This document shows, one piece after another, positions 1 through 5,473 of a stretch of DNA of 5,473 bases. Each line of letters opens with the position of its first letter. Within the stretch, counting starts at the first letter, position 1. A program made the translations under genes and the position numbers. The notes beneath the pieces were generated by a model. That model was not told where the DNA came from. It did not search any database and was given only the letters and a program-made list of their open reading frames with translations. The DNA is from Pseudomonadota bacterium (GTDB taxonomy: Bacteria > Pseudomonadota > Alphaproteobacteria > Rhizobiales > Beijerinckiaceae), in NCBI GenBank assembly GCA_023452965.1, contig JAEXUU010000209.1, forward strand, positions 1 to 5,473, given 5' to 3'.

Positions 1-1
1 C

Positions 2-556
2 GCCGACCTCAAGGGCAAGAAGGTCGCGCACACCTCGCCCTCGTCGAACTCGGGCAATCTCGCCCCGCGCGTGCTCTTCCCCGAGCATGGGCTGGAAGCC
101 GAGAAGGACTACAAGCCGCTGATGTCCGGCGGCCATGACAAGTCGATCCTCGGCGTCGTCTCGGGCGACTACGACATGGGCGCCGTCGCCGGCGCCGTCT
201 ATGAGCGCATGATCGTGCGCGGCACGATCAAGAAGGACGACACGCGCGAGATCTATCGCAGCGCCGTCTTCCCGACCTCCTCCTTCGCCTATGCCCACGA
301 TCTGAAGCCCGAGCTCGCCAAGAAGCTCACCGACTGCTTCTTCTCCTTCCGCTTCACGCCGGAAATGACCAAGGAGTTCAACGGCGACGACCGCTTCCTG
401 CCGATCACCTACCAGAAGGACTGGGCGATCGTGCGCGACGTCGCCGAGAAGTCGGGCACGCCCTACAACAAGGCCGCCTACGACGCCGAGTCGAAGCGCG
501 AGGCCGATGCCGCCGCCAAGAAGAAGGCGCAGCCCGCGCCGGCCAAGGCTCCCTGA
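2..556 (+). CDS. phnD: PhnD-type phosphonate/phosphite ABC transporter substrate-binding protein (5' partial)
   Basis: Periplasmic solute-binding subunit that captures a phosphonate-like ligand and passes it to the PhnE permease. The window opens inside the gene. The reading frame starts at base 2 and gives 184 residues to a TGA at 554-556, so roughly the first 100-130 residues and the signal peptide are missing. It begins [20 protein letters not shown], the usual family stretch in which a Ser/Thr-Ser-Gly loop contacts the phosphonate oxygens. Here the loop reads S-N-S-G where E. coli PhnD has S-T-S-G. The later [10 protein letters not shown] segment corresponds to the second-lobe region that supplies acidic ligand contacts. 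The last ~25 residues form an Ala/Lys/Pro-rich tail ([15 protein letters not shown]) that looks unstructured. phnC follows after 20 nt. The ATG/GTG codons further in, such as the GTG at 71, are internal and not starts. Family assignment is firm; the ligand (phosphonate, phosphite or a phosphate ester) is not determined. Confidence 0.88.
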   Translation, partial: ADLKGKKVAHTSPSSNSGNLAPRVLFPEHGLEAEKDYKPLMSGGHDKSILGVVSGDYDMGAVAGAVYERMIVRGTIKKDDTREIYRSAVFPTSSFAYAHDLKPELAKKLTDCFFSFRFTPEMTKEFNGDDRFLPITYQKDWAIVRDVAEKSGTPYNKAAYDAESKREADAAAKKKAQPAPAKAP

Positions 557-576
557 TCGGAAAGCAGCCGCATCTC

Positions 577-1365
577 ATGAGCGCCCTGCCAAACGAAGCG
601 TCCGGCACTTGCCGGACGCTGATCATCCGCAATCTCGTCAAGGAATACCGGGCCGGCCAGCCCGTCCTGCGTGATATCTCCCTCACCATCAACGAGCCCG
701 GCACAGTCGCCATCATCGGCCCGTCCGGCACCGGCAAGTCGACGCTGATCCGCTGCATCAACCGGCTGGTCGACCCGACCTCCGGCTCGATCATGCTCGA
801 CGGCGTCGATCTGGCGAAGCTCCAGGGCGATGCGCTGCGCCAGGCGCGGCGCCGCCTCGGCATGGTCTTCCAGGAGTACAATCTCGTCGAGCGGCTGACC
901 GTGATCGAGAACGTGCTCTGCGGCCGGCTCGGCTATGTCCCGGTCTGGCGCAGCTGGACCCGGCGCTTCCCGGAAGCCGACATCGCCCGCGCCTTCGCCC
1001 TGCTCGAATCCGTCGGCCTCGCCGATTTCGCGACCCGCCGGGCCGACCAGCTCTCCGGCGGACAGCGCCAGCGCGTCGGCATCGCCCGCGCCGTGATGCA
1101 GGAGCCGGACCTCGTCCTCGCCGACGAGCCGACCTCCTCGCTCGACCCGAAAACCTCGGTCGAGATCATGGAGCTGCTCGCCGAGGTCGGCCGCGACCGC
1201 GGCATCCCGGTCCTCGTCAACATCCACAATGTCGCGCTGGCCAAGCGCTACGCACGCCGCATCATCGGCATGTCCAAGGGCCTGATCGTCTATGACGGTC
1301 CGCCTGCCGGCCTGCAGGATTCCCATCTCGCCGAGATCTATGGCGGCGAAGGCTGGATGGAATGA
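577..1365 (+). CDS. phnC: Phosphonate ABC transporter ATP-binding protein PhnC
   Basis: Cytoplasmic ATPase that dimerises beneath the PhnE permease and drives import. It is 262 residues, normal for PhnC. Visible motifs in order are Walker [10 protein letters not shown] at residues 48-56, the Q-loop Gln99 (VFQEYNLV), the PhnC-typical segment [10 protein letters not shown] at 111-120, the ABC signature LSGGQ at 159-163, Walker B LVLADEP at 179-185 with Asp183 and catalytic Glu184, the D-loop SSLD, and switch His217. Nothing catalytic is missing. The ATG at 577 is the only normal in-frame start ahead of the conserved [10 protein letters not shown] strand. It has a weak GGAAAG ribosome site 12 nt upstream (559-564), which is long spacing. 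The first 14 residues are not part of the conserved fold, and codons 7-15 hold a perfect inverted repeat (see 597-620). The gene starts 20 nt after phnD and overlaps phnE by 4 nt, so the three are one operon, probably translationally coupled. Confidence 0.95.
   Translation: MSALPNEASGTCRTLIIRNLVKEYRAGQPVLRDISLTINEPGTVAIIGPSGTGKSTLIRCINRLVDPTSGSIMLDGVDLAKLQGDALRQARRRLGMVFQEYNLVERLTVIENVLCGRLGYVPVWRSWTRRFPEADIARAFALLESVGLADFATRRADQLSGGQRQRVGIARAVMQEPDLVLADEPTSSLDPKTSVEIMELLAEVGRDRGIPVLVNIHNVALAKRYARRIIGMSKGLIVYDGPPAGLQDSHLAEIYGGEGWME
597..620 (+). repeat. Perfect 11-bp inverted repeat at the 5' end of phnC
   Basis: AGCGTCCGGCA (597-607) is followed by CT and then its exact reverse complement TGCCGGACGCT (610-620). 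In RNA this forms a stem of at least 10 bp with an ACUU tetraloop, starting 20 nt after the phnC ATG and 40 nt after the phnD stop. It lies inside codons 7-15, outside the conserved ATPase fold, so the sequence is freer to serve another purpose. By analogy with other binding-protein operons, it could protect the phnD message 3' end or lower phnC translation relative to phnD. It has no T-run and so is not a terminator. The palindrome is directly visible; the function is inference. Confidence 0.55.
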
Positions 1366-2987
1366 GCGCCCTTCCCGCCACCGGCAGCCTGCGCAGCCGC
1401 GCCTTTCCGCCGAACTGGCCACTGCGTATCGCCGCGGTGCTGTTCCTGGCCTATGTCGCCTATGCCGCGCAGATCCTCGACATCCGCTGGGAGCGTTTCG
1501 TCCAGGGCCTCGACAACGGCGCGCGCTTCCTCGGGCGGATGTTCCCGCCCAATACCGCCGCCGACAAGATGCAGCTCCTGCTCGACGGCATGCTGGAATC
1601 GCTGCAGATCGCGATCATCGCGACCGGCGCGGGCGTGCTGCTCGCCTTGCCGCTCGGCCTGTTCGCCGCCCGCAACCTGATGCCGCTGCCGGTCACCGTG
1701 GCGGCGCGCGGGCTGATCGCCCTCTGCCGGACCTTCCACCCGGTCATCGTCGCGATCCTGTTCGTCAAGGCCGTCGGCTTCGGCGCCCTCGCCGGCATCC
1801 TCGCCCTCATCGTCGCGACGCTCGGCTTCATCGCCAAGCTGATCGCCGAGGCGATCGAGGAAATGTCGATGAAGCCGATCGAGGCGCTGCGCGCCGCGGG
1901 CGCTCCGTTCCTCTCCGTGGTGATCATGGGCGTGGTGCCGCAGGTGCTGCCGCGCTTCATCGGCTTTGCCGCCTATCAACTCGATTCCAATCTCAGGAAC
2001 TCGGCGCTGGTCGGCCTCGTCGGCGGCGGCGGCATCGGCGCCACCCTGTTCACCGCTTTCCAGCGCTTCGACTACGACTTCGTGCTGACCATCATCATCG
2101 CGATCATCGCCGCCGTGATGGCGGGCGAGGTGCTCTCGGCCTTCATGCGCCGGATCTACCAGGACGAGGCGCCGACGGGCGAGGTCAAGCGCGGCCCTGC
2201 CGGCCCGATCTGGCACCGCTTCACCACGACGGAGCGGACGCTGCGGCTCGCCTTCTGGGGCATCGCGGCACTCGCGCTCGGCTGGTCCTTCCAGACCATC
2301 GAGATCATCCCGGAGTTCCTCTACGACGCACCGCAGCAGACGGTGGATCTCTTCGCGAGGATGTGGCCGATCGACTGGAGCTACTATGCCAGCACGGTGC
2401 AGACCGCGCTGGTCGAGACGCTGCACACCGCGACGCTCGGCACGATCCTCGCGATCCTTTTGGCGACGCCGGTCGCGCTGATGTGCGCCCGCAACGTCTC
2501 GACCTCGATCTGGGTCAACACGCTCGGCCGCTTCATCCTGGTCGCGACCCGCTCGGTGCACACCCTGGTCTGGGCGCTGCTCTTCGTCGCGGTCTTCGGC
2601 CCCGGCGCGCTCGCCGGCGTCATGGCGGTCGCGGTCCACTCGATCGGCTTCACAGGAAAGTTCCTGGCCGAGGCGATCGAAGAGGCCAAGCCCGGCCCGA
2701 TCGAGGCGCTGCGCGCCGCGGGCGCACCCCGCCGCGCCGTGCTGCTCAAGGGCTTCTGGCCCCAGGTGAAGCCGGCCTTCCTCGCCGTCAGCCTGTTCCG
2801 CTGGGACATCAATGTCCGGGAGAGCGCCGTGCTCGGCCTCGTCGGCGCCGGCGGCCTCGGCGTCGCCCTGCAGGCGGCAATGGACAATCTCTACTGGGAC
2901 CAGGTCGGCCTCGTCCTCGTGGTGATCTTCGCTGTCGTCGTCGTGACCGAACTCGTGACCTCCGTGATCCGCGCCCGCGTCATCTGA
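1362..2987 (+). CDS. phnE: Fused tandem-domain phosphonate ABC transporter permease (PhnE-PhnE)
   Basis: Inner-membrane permease of the PhnCDE importer. It has 541 residues, about twice the usual ~260-280, because two PhnE units are joined. Each half carries the cytoplasmic EAA loop that docks on Phn[10 protein letters not shown] at 174-182 and again at 448-456, exactly 274 residues apart. Each half also ends in the family's Gly-rich segment, LVGGGGIG (219-226) and LVGAGGLG (493-500). Hydrophobic helices are visible near 21-40, 79-103, 120-160 and 240-258 in the first half, and near 295-311, 355-375, 393-435 and 513-535 in the second. A polar linker around 265-292 joins the halves. A single chain would therefore supply both membrane halves of one transporter, as a pseudo-heterodimer. 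The start ATG shares its bases with the phnC stop (ATGA, 1362-1365), implying coupled translation, and an intrinsic terminator follows 33 nt after the stop. Organisms with separate phnE1 and phnE2 are well known; this is the joined arrangement. Confidence 0.93.
   Translation: MSALPATGSLRSRAFPPNWPLRIAAVLFLAYVAYAAQILDIRWERFVQGLDNGARFLGRMFPPNTAADKMQLLLDGMLESLQIAIIATGAGVLLALPLGLFAARNLMPLPVTVAARGLIALCRTFHPVIVAILFVKAVGFGALAGILALIVATLGFIAKLIAEAIEEMSMKPIEALRAAGAPFLSVVIMGVVPQVLPRFIGFAAYQLDSNLRNSALVGLVGGGGIGATLFTAFQRFDYDFVLTIIIAIIAAVMAGEVLSAFMRRIYQDEAPTGEVKRGPAGPIWHRFTTTERTLRLAFWGIAALALGWSFQTIEIIPEFLYDAPQQTVDLFARMWPIDWSYYASTVQTALVETLHTATLGTILAILLATPVALMCARNVSTSIWVNTLGRFILVATRSVHTLVWALLFVAVFGPGALAGVMAVAVHSIGFTGKFLAEAIEEAKPGPIEALRAAGAPRRAVLLKGFWPQVKPAFLAVSLFRWDINVRESAVLGLVGAGGLGVALQAAMDNLYWDQVGLVLVVIFAVVVVTELVTSVIRARVI
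1845..1903 (+). repeat. Internal direct repeat in phnE, copy 1 (EAA-loop region)
   Basis: This copy encodes the AEAIEE...[10 protein letters not shown] segment of the first PhnE half. Bases 1845-1858 are identical to 2667-2680, and bases 1875-1903 (29 nt) are identical to 2697-2725. The offset is 822 nt, exactly 274 codons. The stretch between the identical blocks differs. The repeat reflects duplication of the PhnE domain, with the ATPase-docking loop kept nearly unchanged even at silent positions. Confidence 0.85.
2667..2725 (+). repeat. Internal direct repeat in phnE, copy 2 (EAA-loop region)
   Basis: This is the second copy of the EAA-loop coding segment, in the C-terminal PhnE half, matching 1845-1903 at an offset of 822 nt. 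The 29-nt block 2697-2725 is base-for-base identical to 1875-1903. Because the offset is a multiple of three, exchange between the copies would delete 274 codons in frame and leave a 267-residue single-domain PhnE of normal length. Confidence 0.85.
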
Positions 2988-3020
2988 CGGCGGTCGCAAG
3001 CCACCACGACCGACGGAAGC

Positions 3021-3052
3021 AAGGCCCGCGCGACGCAAGTTGCGCGGGCCTT
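3021..3052 (+). terminator. Intrinsic terminator of the phnDCE operon
   Basis: AAGGCCCGCGC (3021-3031) pairs perfectly with GCGCGGGCCTT (3042-3052) across a 10-nt loop, giving an 11-bp GC-rich stem. The downstream side runs into TTTCCTTTG, a short, interrupted U-tract. It lies 33 nt after the phnE stop, where an operon end is expected. The complementary AAGG/CCTT ends give it only weak potential on the other strand. Confidence 0.8.
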
Positions 3053-3301
3053 TCCTTTGCCCGTCGCATGGCCGGCCGCCCCCGGGCGGCGCCCTCGGCA
3101 CACTGCCGACCGCAGGGCCCCACGGCACTGCTGATGGTGCAGCACGCCACCGCCCAAGCGGGTGCCTTCCGCCGAGCGCGGCTGGTTGCGCTGCACCTTG
3201 CTGACGTGCGGCGCTGAGGAGACCGCAGCGGGCGGCGGCGCCCCATGCCGCCCGCGGCGCATGGGCCGGCAGTGGACTCAACGCGCAGTCCGCCGGACAT
3301 G
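3053..3301. other. Gene-free spacer between two converging operons, rich in inverted repeats
   Basis: About 250 nt with no supportable gene; the open frames crossing it are by-products of high GC. Several hairpins can be drawn: GCCGCC/GGCGGC at 3075-3090 with a CCCG loop; GCCCT-CGGCA/TGCCG-AGGGC at 3091-3118 with a 5-nt bulge on one side; a 9-bp stem with one G-U pair at 3188-3196/3206-3214; and CCCATGC/GCATGGG at 3242-3265. At this base composition such stems are common by chance. No promoter-like element is evident. The stretch is fenced by the terminators of both operons, so neither message should normally cover it. Confidence 0.5.
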
Positions 3302-3332
3302 AAAAATCCCCGCCCGGCACCCGGGCGGGGAT
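3302..3332 (-). terminator. Intrinsic terminator of the dctQM operon
   Basis: Read on the - strand, ATCCCCGCCCGG (3332-3321) pairs perfectly with CCGGGCGGGGAT (3317-3306) across a 3-nt loop, giving a 12-bp stem. It is followed directly by a run of five T (3306-3302; the first T pairs with the A at the base of the stem). It begins 38 nt beyond the dctM stop codon. This is a textbook rho-independent terminator in the - direction. On the + strand there is no T-run after the stem, so it is one-way. Confidence 0.88.
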
Positions 3333-3370
3333 GACGCCGTCCCATCATGCAAGGCGGCGGGCGCTCCCGC

Positions 3371-4657
3371 TCACTCTCCGAAGCGCGTCGGCAGCCACAT
3401 CGCGATCTCCGGGAAGGCGAGCAGGAAGCCGATTAGGGCGAACATGCTGAGCACGAAGATCAGCGAGCCCGCAATGACGTCCTGGATGCTGCCGCGGCCG
3501 CGGATCGCCTGGACGACATAGAGATTGATGCCGACCGGCGGGGTGATCAGCGCCACTTCCAGCAGGATGATCAGGATCACGCCGAACCAGATCGGGTCGT
3601 AGCCGAGCCCGATCACGATCGGCGCCACCAGGGGCGTGATCGTCACCAGCATCGACAGCGATTCGAGGAAGCAGCCGAGCACCACGAAGAAGGCGATGAT
3701 CACCAGCATGGTCTGCAGCGGCGACAGGCCGAGCCCCGAGATGAAGCTCGTGAGCTGCTGCGACAGGCCGATCACCGACAGCACGAAGTTCAGGAAATAG
3801 GAGGCCAGCACGATCAGCATGATCATCGCTGTCGCCTTCATCGCGCCGATGAAGCACTCGTGCAGCAGCGCCAGTGAGAGGCGGCCATACCACCAGGCCA
3901 GGCCCAGCGCGAAGACAAGGCCGAGCGAGGCTGCCTCCGTGGGCGTGGCGAAGCCGGTATAGATCGAGCCGATCACGACCACGAAGAGCAGGATGATCGG
4001 GATGAGATCGGCGAGGCTGGCGAAGCGCTGCCGCCATGTGGCCTCGACCCGCTCGCCGCCATAACTCGGCTTCACGAGACAGATCACGACGATCAGCAGC
4101 GAGAACAGCGCCGCCAGCAGCAGGCCGGGGATGGTCGCGGCCAGATAGAGCTTCGGCACCGAGGTATTGGTGATCATCCCGTAGATGATCAGGTGGATCG
4201 ACGGCGGGATCAGGATGCCGAGCGTGCCGCCGGCGGCAAGGCTGCCGAGGAAGAGCCGCTCATTGTAGCCGCGCCGGCGGATCTCCGGCAGCGCCACCGT
4301 CCCGATCGTCGCGGCGGTGGCGACGCTCGAGCCGGATGTCGCCGAGAACAGGGTGGAAGCACCGATATTGGCGTGCAGCAAGCCGCCGGGCAGCCGGTTG
4401 AGCCAGATCGCCACCGCTCCGTACATCCGCTCGGCGATGCCCGAGCGCAGCAGGAGCTCGCCGAGCAGGACGAAGAGCGGGATGCTGGTCAGGGTGAACT
4501 CGGTCGAAACCTTCCAGAAGATCTCCGAGGCCGCGAGGAAAAGCGGCAGCGGCGAGTAGATGAAGCTCAGGATCAGCGCGGTGATGATCAGCGTCGCCGC
4601 GATCGGCAGGCTGCTGGCGATGAAGAAGGCGAGAATGAGCGAGGCGTTCGTCAGCAT
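3371..4657 (-). CDS. dctM: TRAP transporter large membrane subunit DctM
   Basis: Large inner-membrane subunit of a TRAP transporter, the ion-coupled (usually Na+) pore that imports a carboxylate delivered by a periplasmic binding protein. It has 428 residues, the standard length for an unfused DctM, and hydrophobic segments spread over the whole chain. Family motifs are clear: FSATSGSSVATAATIGTVAL at 104-123, GTLGILIPPSI at 144-154, GFATPTEAAS at 235-244, LGCFLESLSMLVTITPL at 327-343 and EVALITPPVGINLYVV at 367-382. The glutamate at 332 sits where many DctM proteins have an aspartate. The start chosen is the ATG at 4657-4655. It has an AGGAG site (4670-4666) 8 nt upstream, overlaps the dctQ stop by one base, and begins the protein at the first helix. 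The same frame stays open 222 codons further upstream, but that part has no DctM character and lies over dctQ. Substrate cannot be assigned. Confidence 0.95.
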   Translation of the reverse strand: MLTNASLILAFFIASSLPIAATLIITALILSFIYSPLPLFLAASEIFWKVSTEFTLTSIPLFVLLGELLLRSGIAERMYGAVAIWLNRLPGGLLHANIGASTLFSATSGSSVATAATIGTVALPEIRRRGYNERLFLGSLAAGGTLGILIPPSIHLIIYGMITNTSVPKLYLAATIPGLLLAALFSLLIVVICLVKPSYGGERVEATWRQRFASLADLIPIILLFVVVIGSIYTGFATPTEAASLGLVFALGLAWWYGRLSLALLHECFIGAMKATAMIMLIVLASYFLNFVLSVIGLSQQLTSFISGLGLSPLQTMLVIIAFFVVLGCFLESLSMLVTITPLVAPIVIGLGYDPIWFGVILIILLEVALITPPVGINLYVVQAIRGRGSIQDVIAGSLIFVLSMFALIGFLLAFPEIAMWLPTRFGE

Positions 4658-5277
4658 CAGCGCTTCTCCTCGCGCGGGCCCAGGGCCTCCTGCGCTTCCT
4701 CCGAGGCCGACATGATCCCGAAGCGCACGGCCAGCTCGCGATTGCGCCCGGCAGCCAGGGCGATGCAGGCCTGCAGCGACGAGACGGCGAGGCCCGCCAG
4801 GAAGACCAGGATCCCGGCGAACCAGAGCAATTGCGGAATGACCAGCGGCACCTGCAGAACGCTGGCCGAACGCGAACTCATGCTCCAGGAGCCCGAGACG
4901 ACGAGCCAGCCGCTGAATGCGAGGAAGGCCGCAGCGAAGCCCAGCGCCAGGATCGACAGCACGTCGAGCAGCGAACGGAGGCCCAAAGGCGCTTTCTGGT
5001 AGAGGAAGTCGATCCGGACATGGCTGCGGGCGTAAAACGCCTCGGCCAGCGACCAGGAGATCCCGATCGCGAAGATATAGCCGGCGATCTCGTCGACGCC
5101 GCCGATATTCTGGCCGATCGCATTGCGGGCGGCGACGTCGACCGTGACCAAAAGGCCGAGCAGGAGCAGACCCCAGCCTGCCGCCAGCAGCATTGCGCGC
5201 GCGAGCCACCGGAGGGCAGCGTCGGCCCGGTCCAGTACGCCGCGGTCTCGCCCCCCGGGGCGGGTCACCGGATCCAT
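4657..5277 (-). CDS. dctQ: TRAP transporter small membrane subunit DctQ
   Basis: Small inner-membrane subunit that pairs with DctM in the TRAP transporter. It has 206 residues with four hydrophobic segments at about 27-50, 63-82, 102-125 and 146-173, the normal DctQ layout. The family signature is present: a conserved Glu on helix 2 (SWSLAEAFY) followed by SHVRIDFLY at 85-93. The C-terminal ~25 residues are charged and hydrophilic (EEAQEALGPREEKR). The ATG at 5277 was chosen because GAGGAAAGAG lies just upstream (5291-5282) and translation then enters the first helix after a short Arg/Asp-rich cytoplasmic stretch. In-frame ATGs further up add Arg-rich, non-conserved residues. The stop overlaps the dctM start by one base (TGATG), so the two are translationally coupled. 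No binding-protein gene is visible in the window. The pairing with DctM is certain; the ligand is not. Confidence 0.92.
   Translation of the reverse strand: MDPVTRPGGRDRGVLDRADAALRWLARAMLLAAGWGLLLLGLLVTVDVAARNAIGQNIGGVDEIAGYIFAIGISWSLAEAFYARSHVRIDFLYQKAPLGLRSLLDVLSILALGFAAAFLAFSGWLVVSGSWSMSSRSASVLQVPLVIPQLLWFAGILVFLAGLAVSSLQACIALAAGRNRELAVRFGIMSASEEAQEALGPREEKR
4666..4670 (-). promoter_or_regulatory. Shine-Dalgarno site for dctM inside the end of dctQ
   Basis: AGGAG on the - strand lies 8 nt ahead of the dctM ATG, within the last codons of dctQ. It supports the start at 4657 and suggests dctM can recruit ribosomes on its own as well as by coupling from dctQ. Confidence 0.7.
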
Positions 5278-5428
5278 CAATCTCTTTCCTCGTGCTGATT
5301 GGGCGCGCATCGGGACAAAGCACTGCGATGCGATTGGCGGGCCGCGCGAACCGGTGGGTTGGCGCCAGGGCGAAAGACCGGATCGTGGCCCTTCTGGCAA
5401 TGCCTGCCTGCCGACTCCCACAAACGAT
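5278..5428 (-). other. Leader of dctQM, no gene seen
   Basis: About 150 nt between the hairpin and the dctQ start. It contains the ribosome site next to dctQ and a small CGCATCG/CGATGCG inverted repeat (5306-5312 and 5326-5332, 13-nt loop) that ends about 15 nt before the ribosome site. I could not identify a convincing -35/-10 pair or a known riboswitch. The open frame through it reads as Arg-rich, non-conserved sequence. Confidence 0.4.
5282..5291 (-). promoter_or_regulatory. Ribosome binding site that fixes the dctQ start
   Basis: On the - strand, GAGGAAAGAG precedes the dctQ ATG (5277-5275) with 4 nt between its last G and the start; the GAGG core is 10 nt away. This favours the ATG at 5277 over the in-frame ATG 33 nt upstream, which has no comparable purine-rich site before it. 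Confidence 0.65.
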
Positions 5429-5457
5429 CTCGCCCGGCGCATGACGCGCCGGGCGAG
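5429..5457 (-). terminator. Hairpin upstream of dctQ (possible terminator or mRNA processing/stability stem)
   Basis: CTCGCCCGGCGC (5429-5440) and GCGCCGGGCGAG (5446-5457) pair perfectly over 12 bp with a 5-nt loop. In the dctQM direction the stem is followed by ATCGTTTG, a poor U-tract; in the other direction by AAAGCC, so it would not end + strand transcription. It lies about 150 nt before dctQ. If a binding-protein gene ends just beyond the right edge, this would be a leaky terminator or 3'-end stabiliser between it and dctQM, a common way of making more binding protein than membrane subunits. The stem is certain; its role is inference. Confidence 0.55.
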
Positions 5458-5473
5458 AAAGCCATCAGGGAGC

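Noticed and set aside
577..1376. phnC and phnE both start with the same bases ATGAGCGCCCT (Met-Ser-Ala-Leu-Pro)
   Set aside because: Eleven identical bases at two start sites fit a common start context and codon bias. The sequences diverge at once, so I do not treat it as a repeat.
478..1422. 314-codon antisense open frame over phnC
   Set aside because: Its product mirrors the phnC codons, is rich in Ala/Asp/Gly/Arg and has no recognisable motif; it spans the phnD, phnC and phnE boundaries.
1338..3320. 660-codon open frame on the - strand and 641-codon open frame at 1292-3217 on the + strand over phnE
   Set aside because: Both lie over phnE, which has unmistakable permease motifs. Their products are Arg/Asp/Gly/Ala-rich with no domain pattern, and they run on through the terminator. 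They are by-products of high GC.
4193..5002. 269-codon + strand open frame over dctM and dctQ
   Set aside because: Highly charged composition without domains, antisense to two well-supported genes, and crossing their boundary.
4658..5323. Possible N-terminal extension or DctQ-DctM fusion, since the dctM frame stays open to 5323
   Set aside because: The extension is Arg/Pro-rich and out of frame with the true dctQ. DctQ is encoded in another frame, with its stop overlapping the dctM start.
5277..5465. 62-codon - strand open frame upstream of dctQ
   Set aside because: Its ATG sits at the edge of the 12-bp hairpin with no clear ribosome site in view, the product is Arg/Ser/Cys-rich without a motif, and it runs through the dctQ ribosome site and ends at the dctQ start. 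A leader peptide is not excluded but not supported.
546..5473. The phnD end and the right window edge (read on the - strand) share GCTCCCTGAT
   Set aside because: Ten bases shared at a possible pair of gene ends is within chance for Ala-Pro-stop in this codon usage.
1..5473. Searched for CRISPR repeats, insertion-sequence ends, transposase, tRNA, rRNA, toxin-antitoxin or phage genes
   Set aside because: No regularly spaced repeats, terminal inverted repeats flanking a transposase, cloverleaf or characteristic motifs were found by reading.

Overview
The window is high-GC DNA (by eye about two thirds G+C, with strong G/C preference at third codon positions). It looks like an alphaproteobacterium, most likely of the Hyphomicrobiales (rhizobia/Bosea/Methylobacterium-like). 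That placement is inferred from base composition, the protein sequences and the wealth of ABC and TRAP uptake genes; no taxonomic marker is present. There are two transport operons that converge on a short gene-free spacer. I see no mobile element, CRISPR array, tRNA or rRNA.

Left half, + strand (1-2987): the 3' end of a PhnD-type phosphonate/phosphite/phosphate-ester binding protein gene, then phnC (ATPase), then an unusually long phnE (permease) in which two PhnE domains are joined in one 541-residue chain. The gene order is D-C-E. phnC and phnE overlap by 4 nt (ATGA). A perfect 11-bp inverted repeat lies at the very start of phnC. The operon ends at an intrinsic terminator at 3021-3052. 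The three products would form one ABC importer: periplasmic PhnD delivers ligand to the PhnE pore, powered by a PhnC dimer. No C-P lyase or other phosphonate-catabolism gene is in the window, so the true ligand is open.

Middle (2988-3370): no gene. The spacer holds the phn terminator, about 250 nt of GC-rich sequence with several inverted repeats, and a very clean intrinsic terminator on the - strand for the opposing operon.

Right half, - strand (5473 down to 3371): a TRAP (tripartite ATP-independent periplasmic) transporter, with dctQ (small membrane subunit) followed by dctM (large membrane subunit). Stop and start codons overlap by 1 nt (TGATG), and both genes have purine-rich ribosome binding sites. 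The periplasmic binding protein (DctP/TAXI-type) that must partner them is not in the window; the likely place is just past the right edge. A perfect 12-bp hairpin at 5429-5457, upstream of dctQ, would then separate the binding-protein gene from the membrane-subunit genes. The TRAP substrate cannot be read from the membrane subunits.

I found no convincing evidence of an undescribed system. The points most worth checking are the fused PhnE with its 29-nt identical internal repeat, the palindrome at the phnC start, and the hairpin upstream of dctQ.
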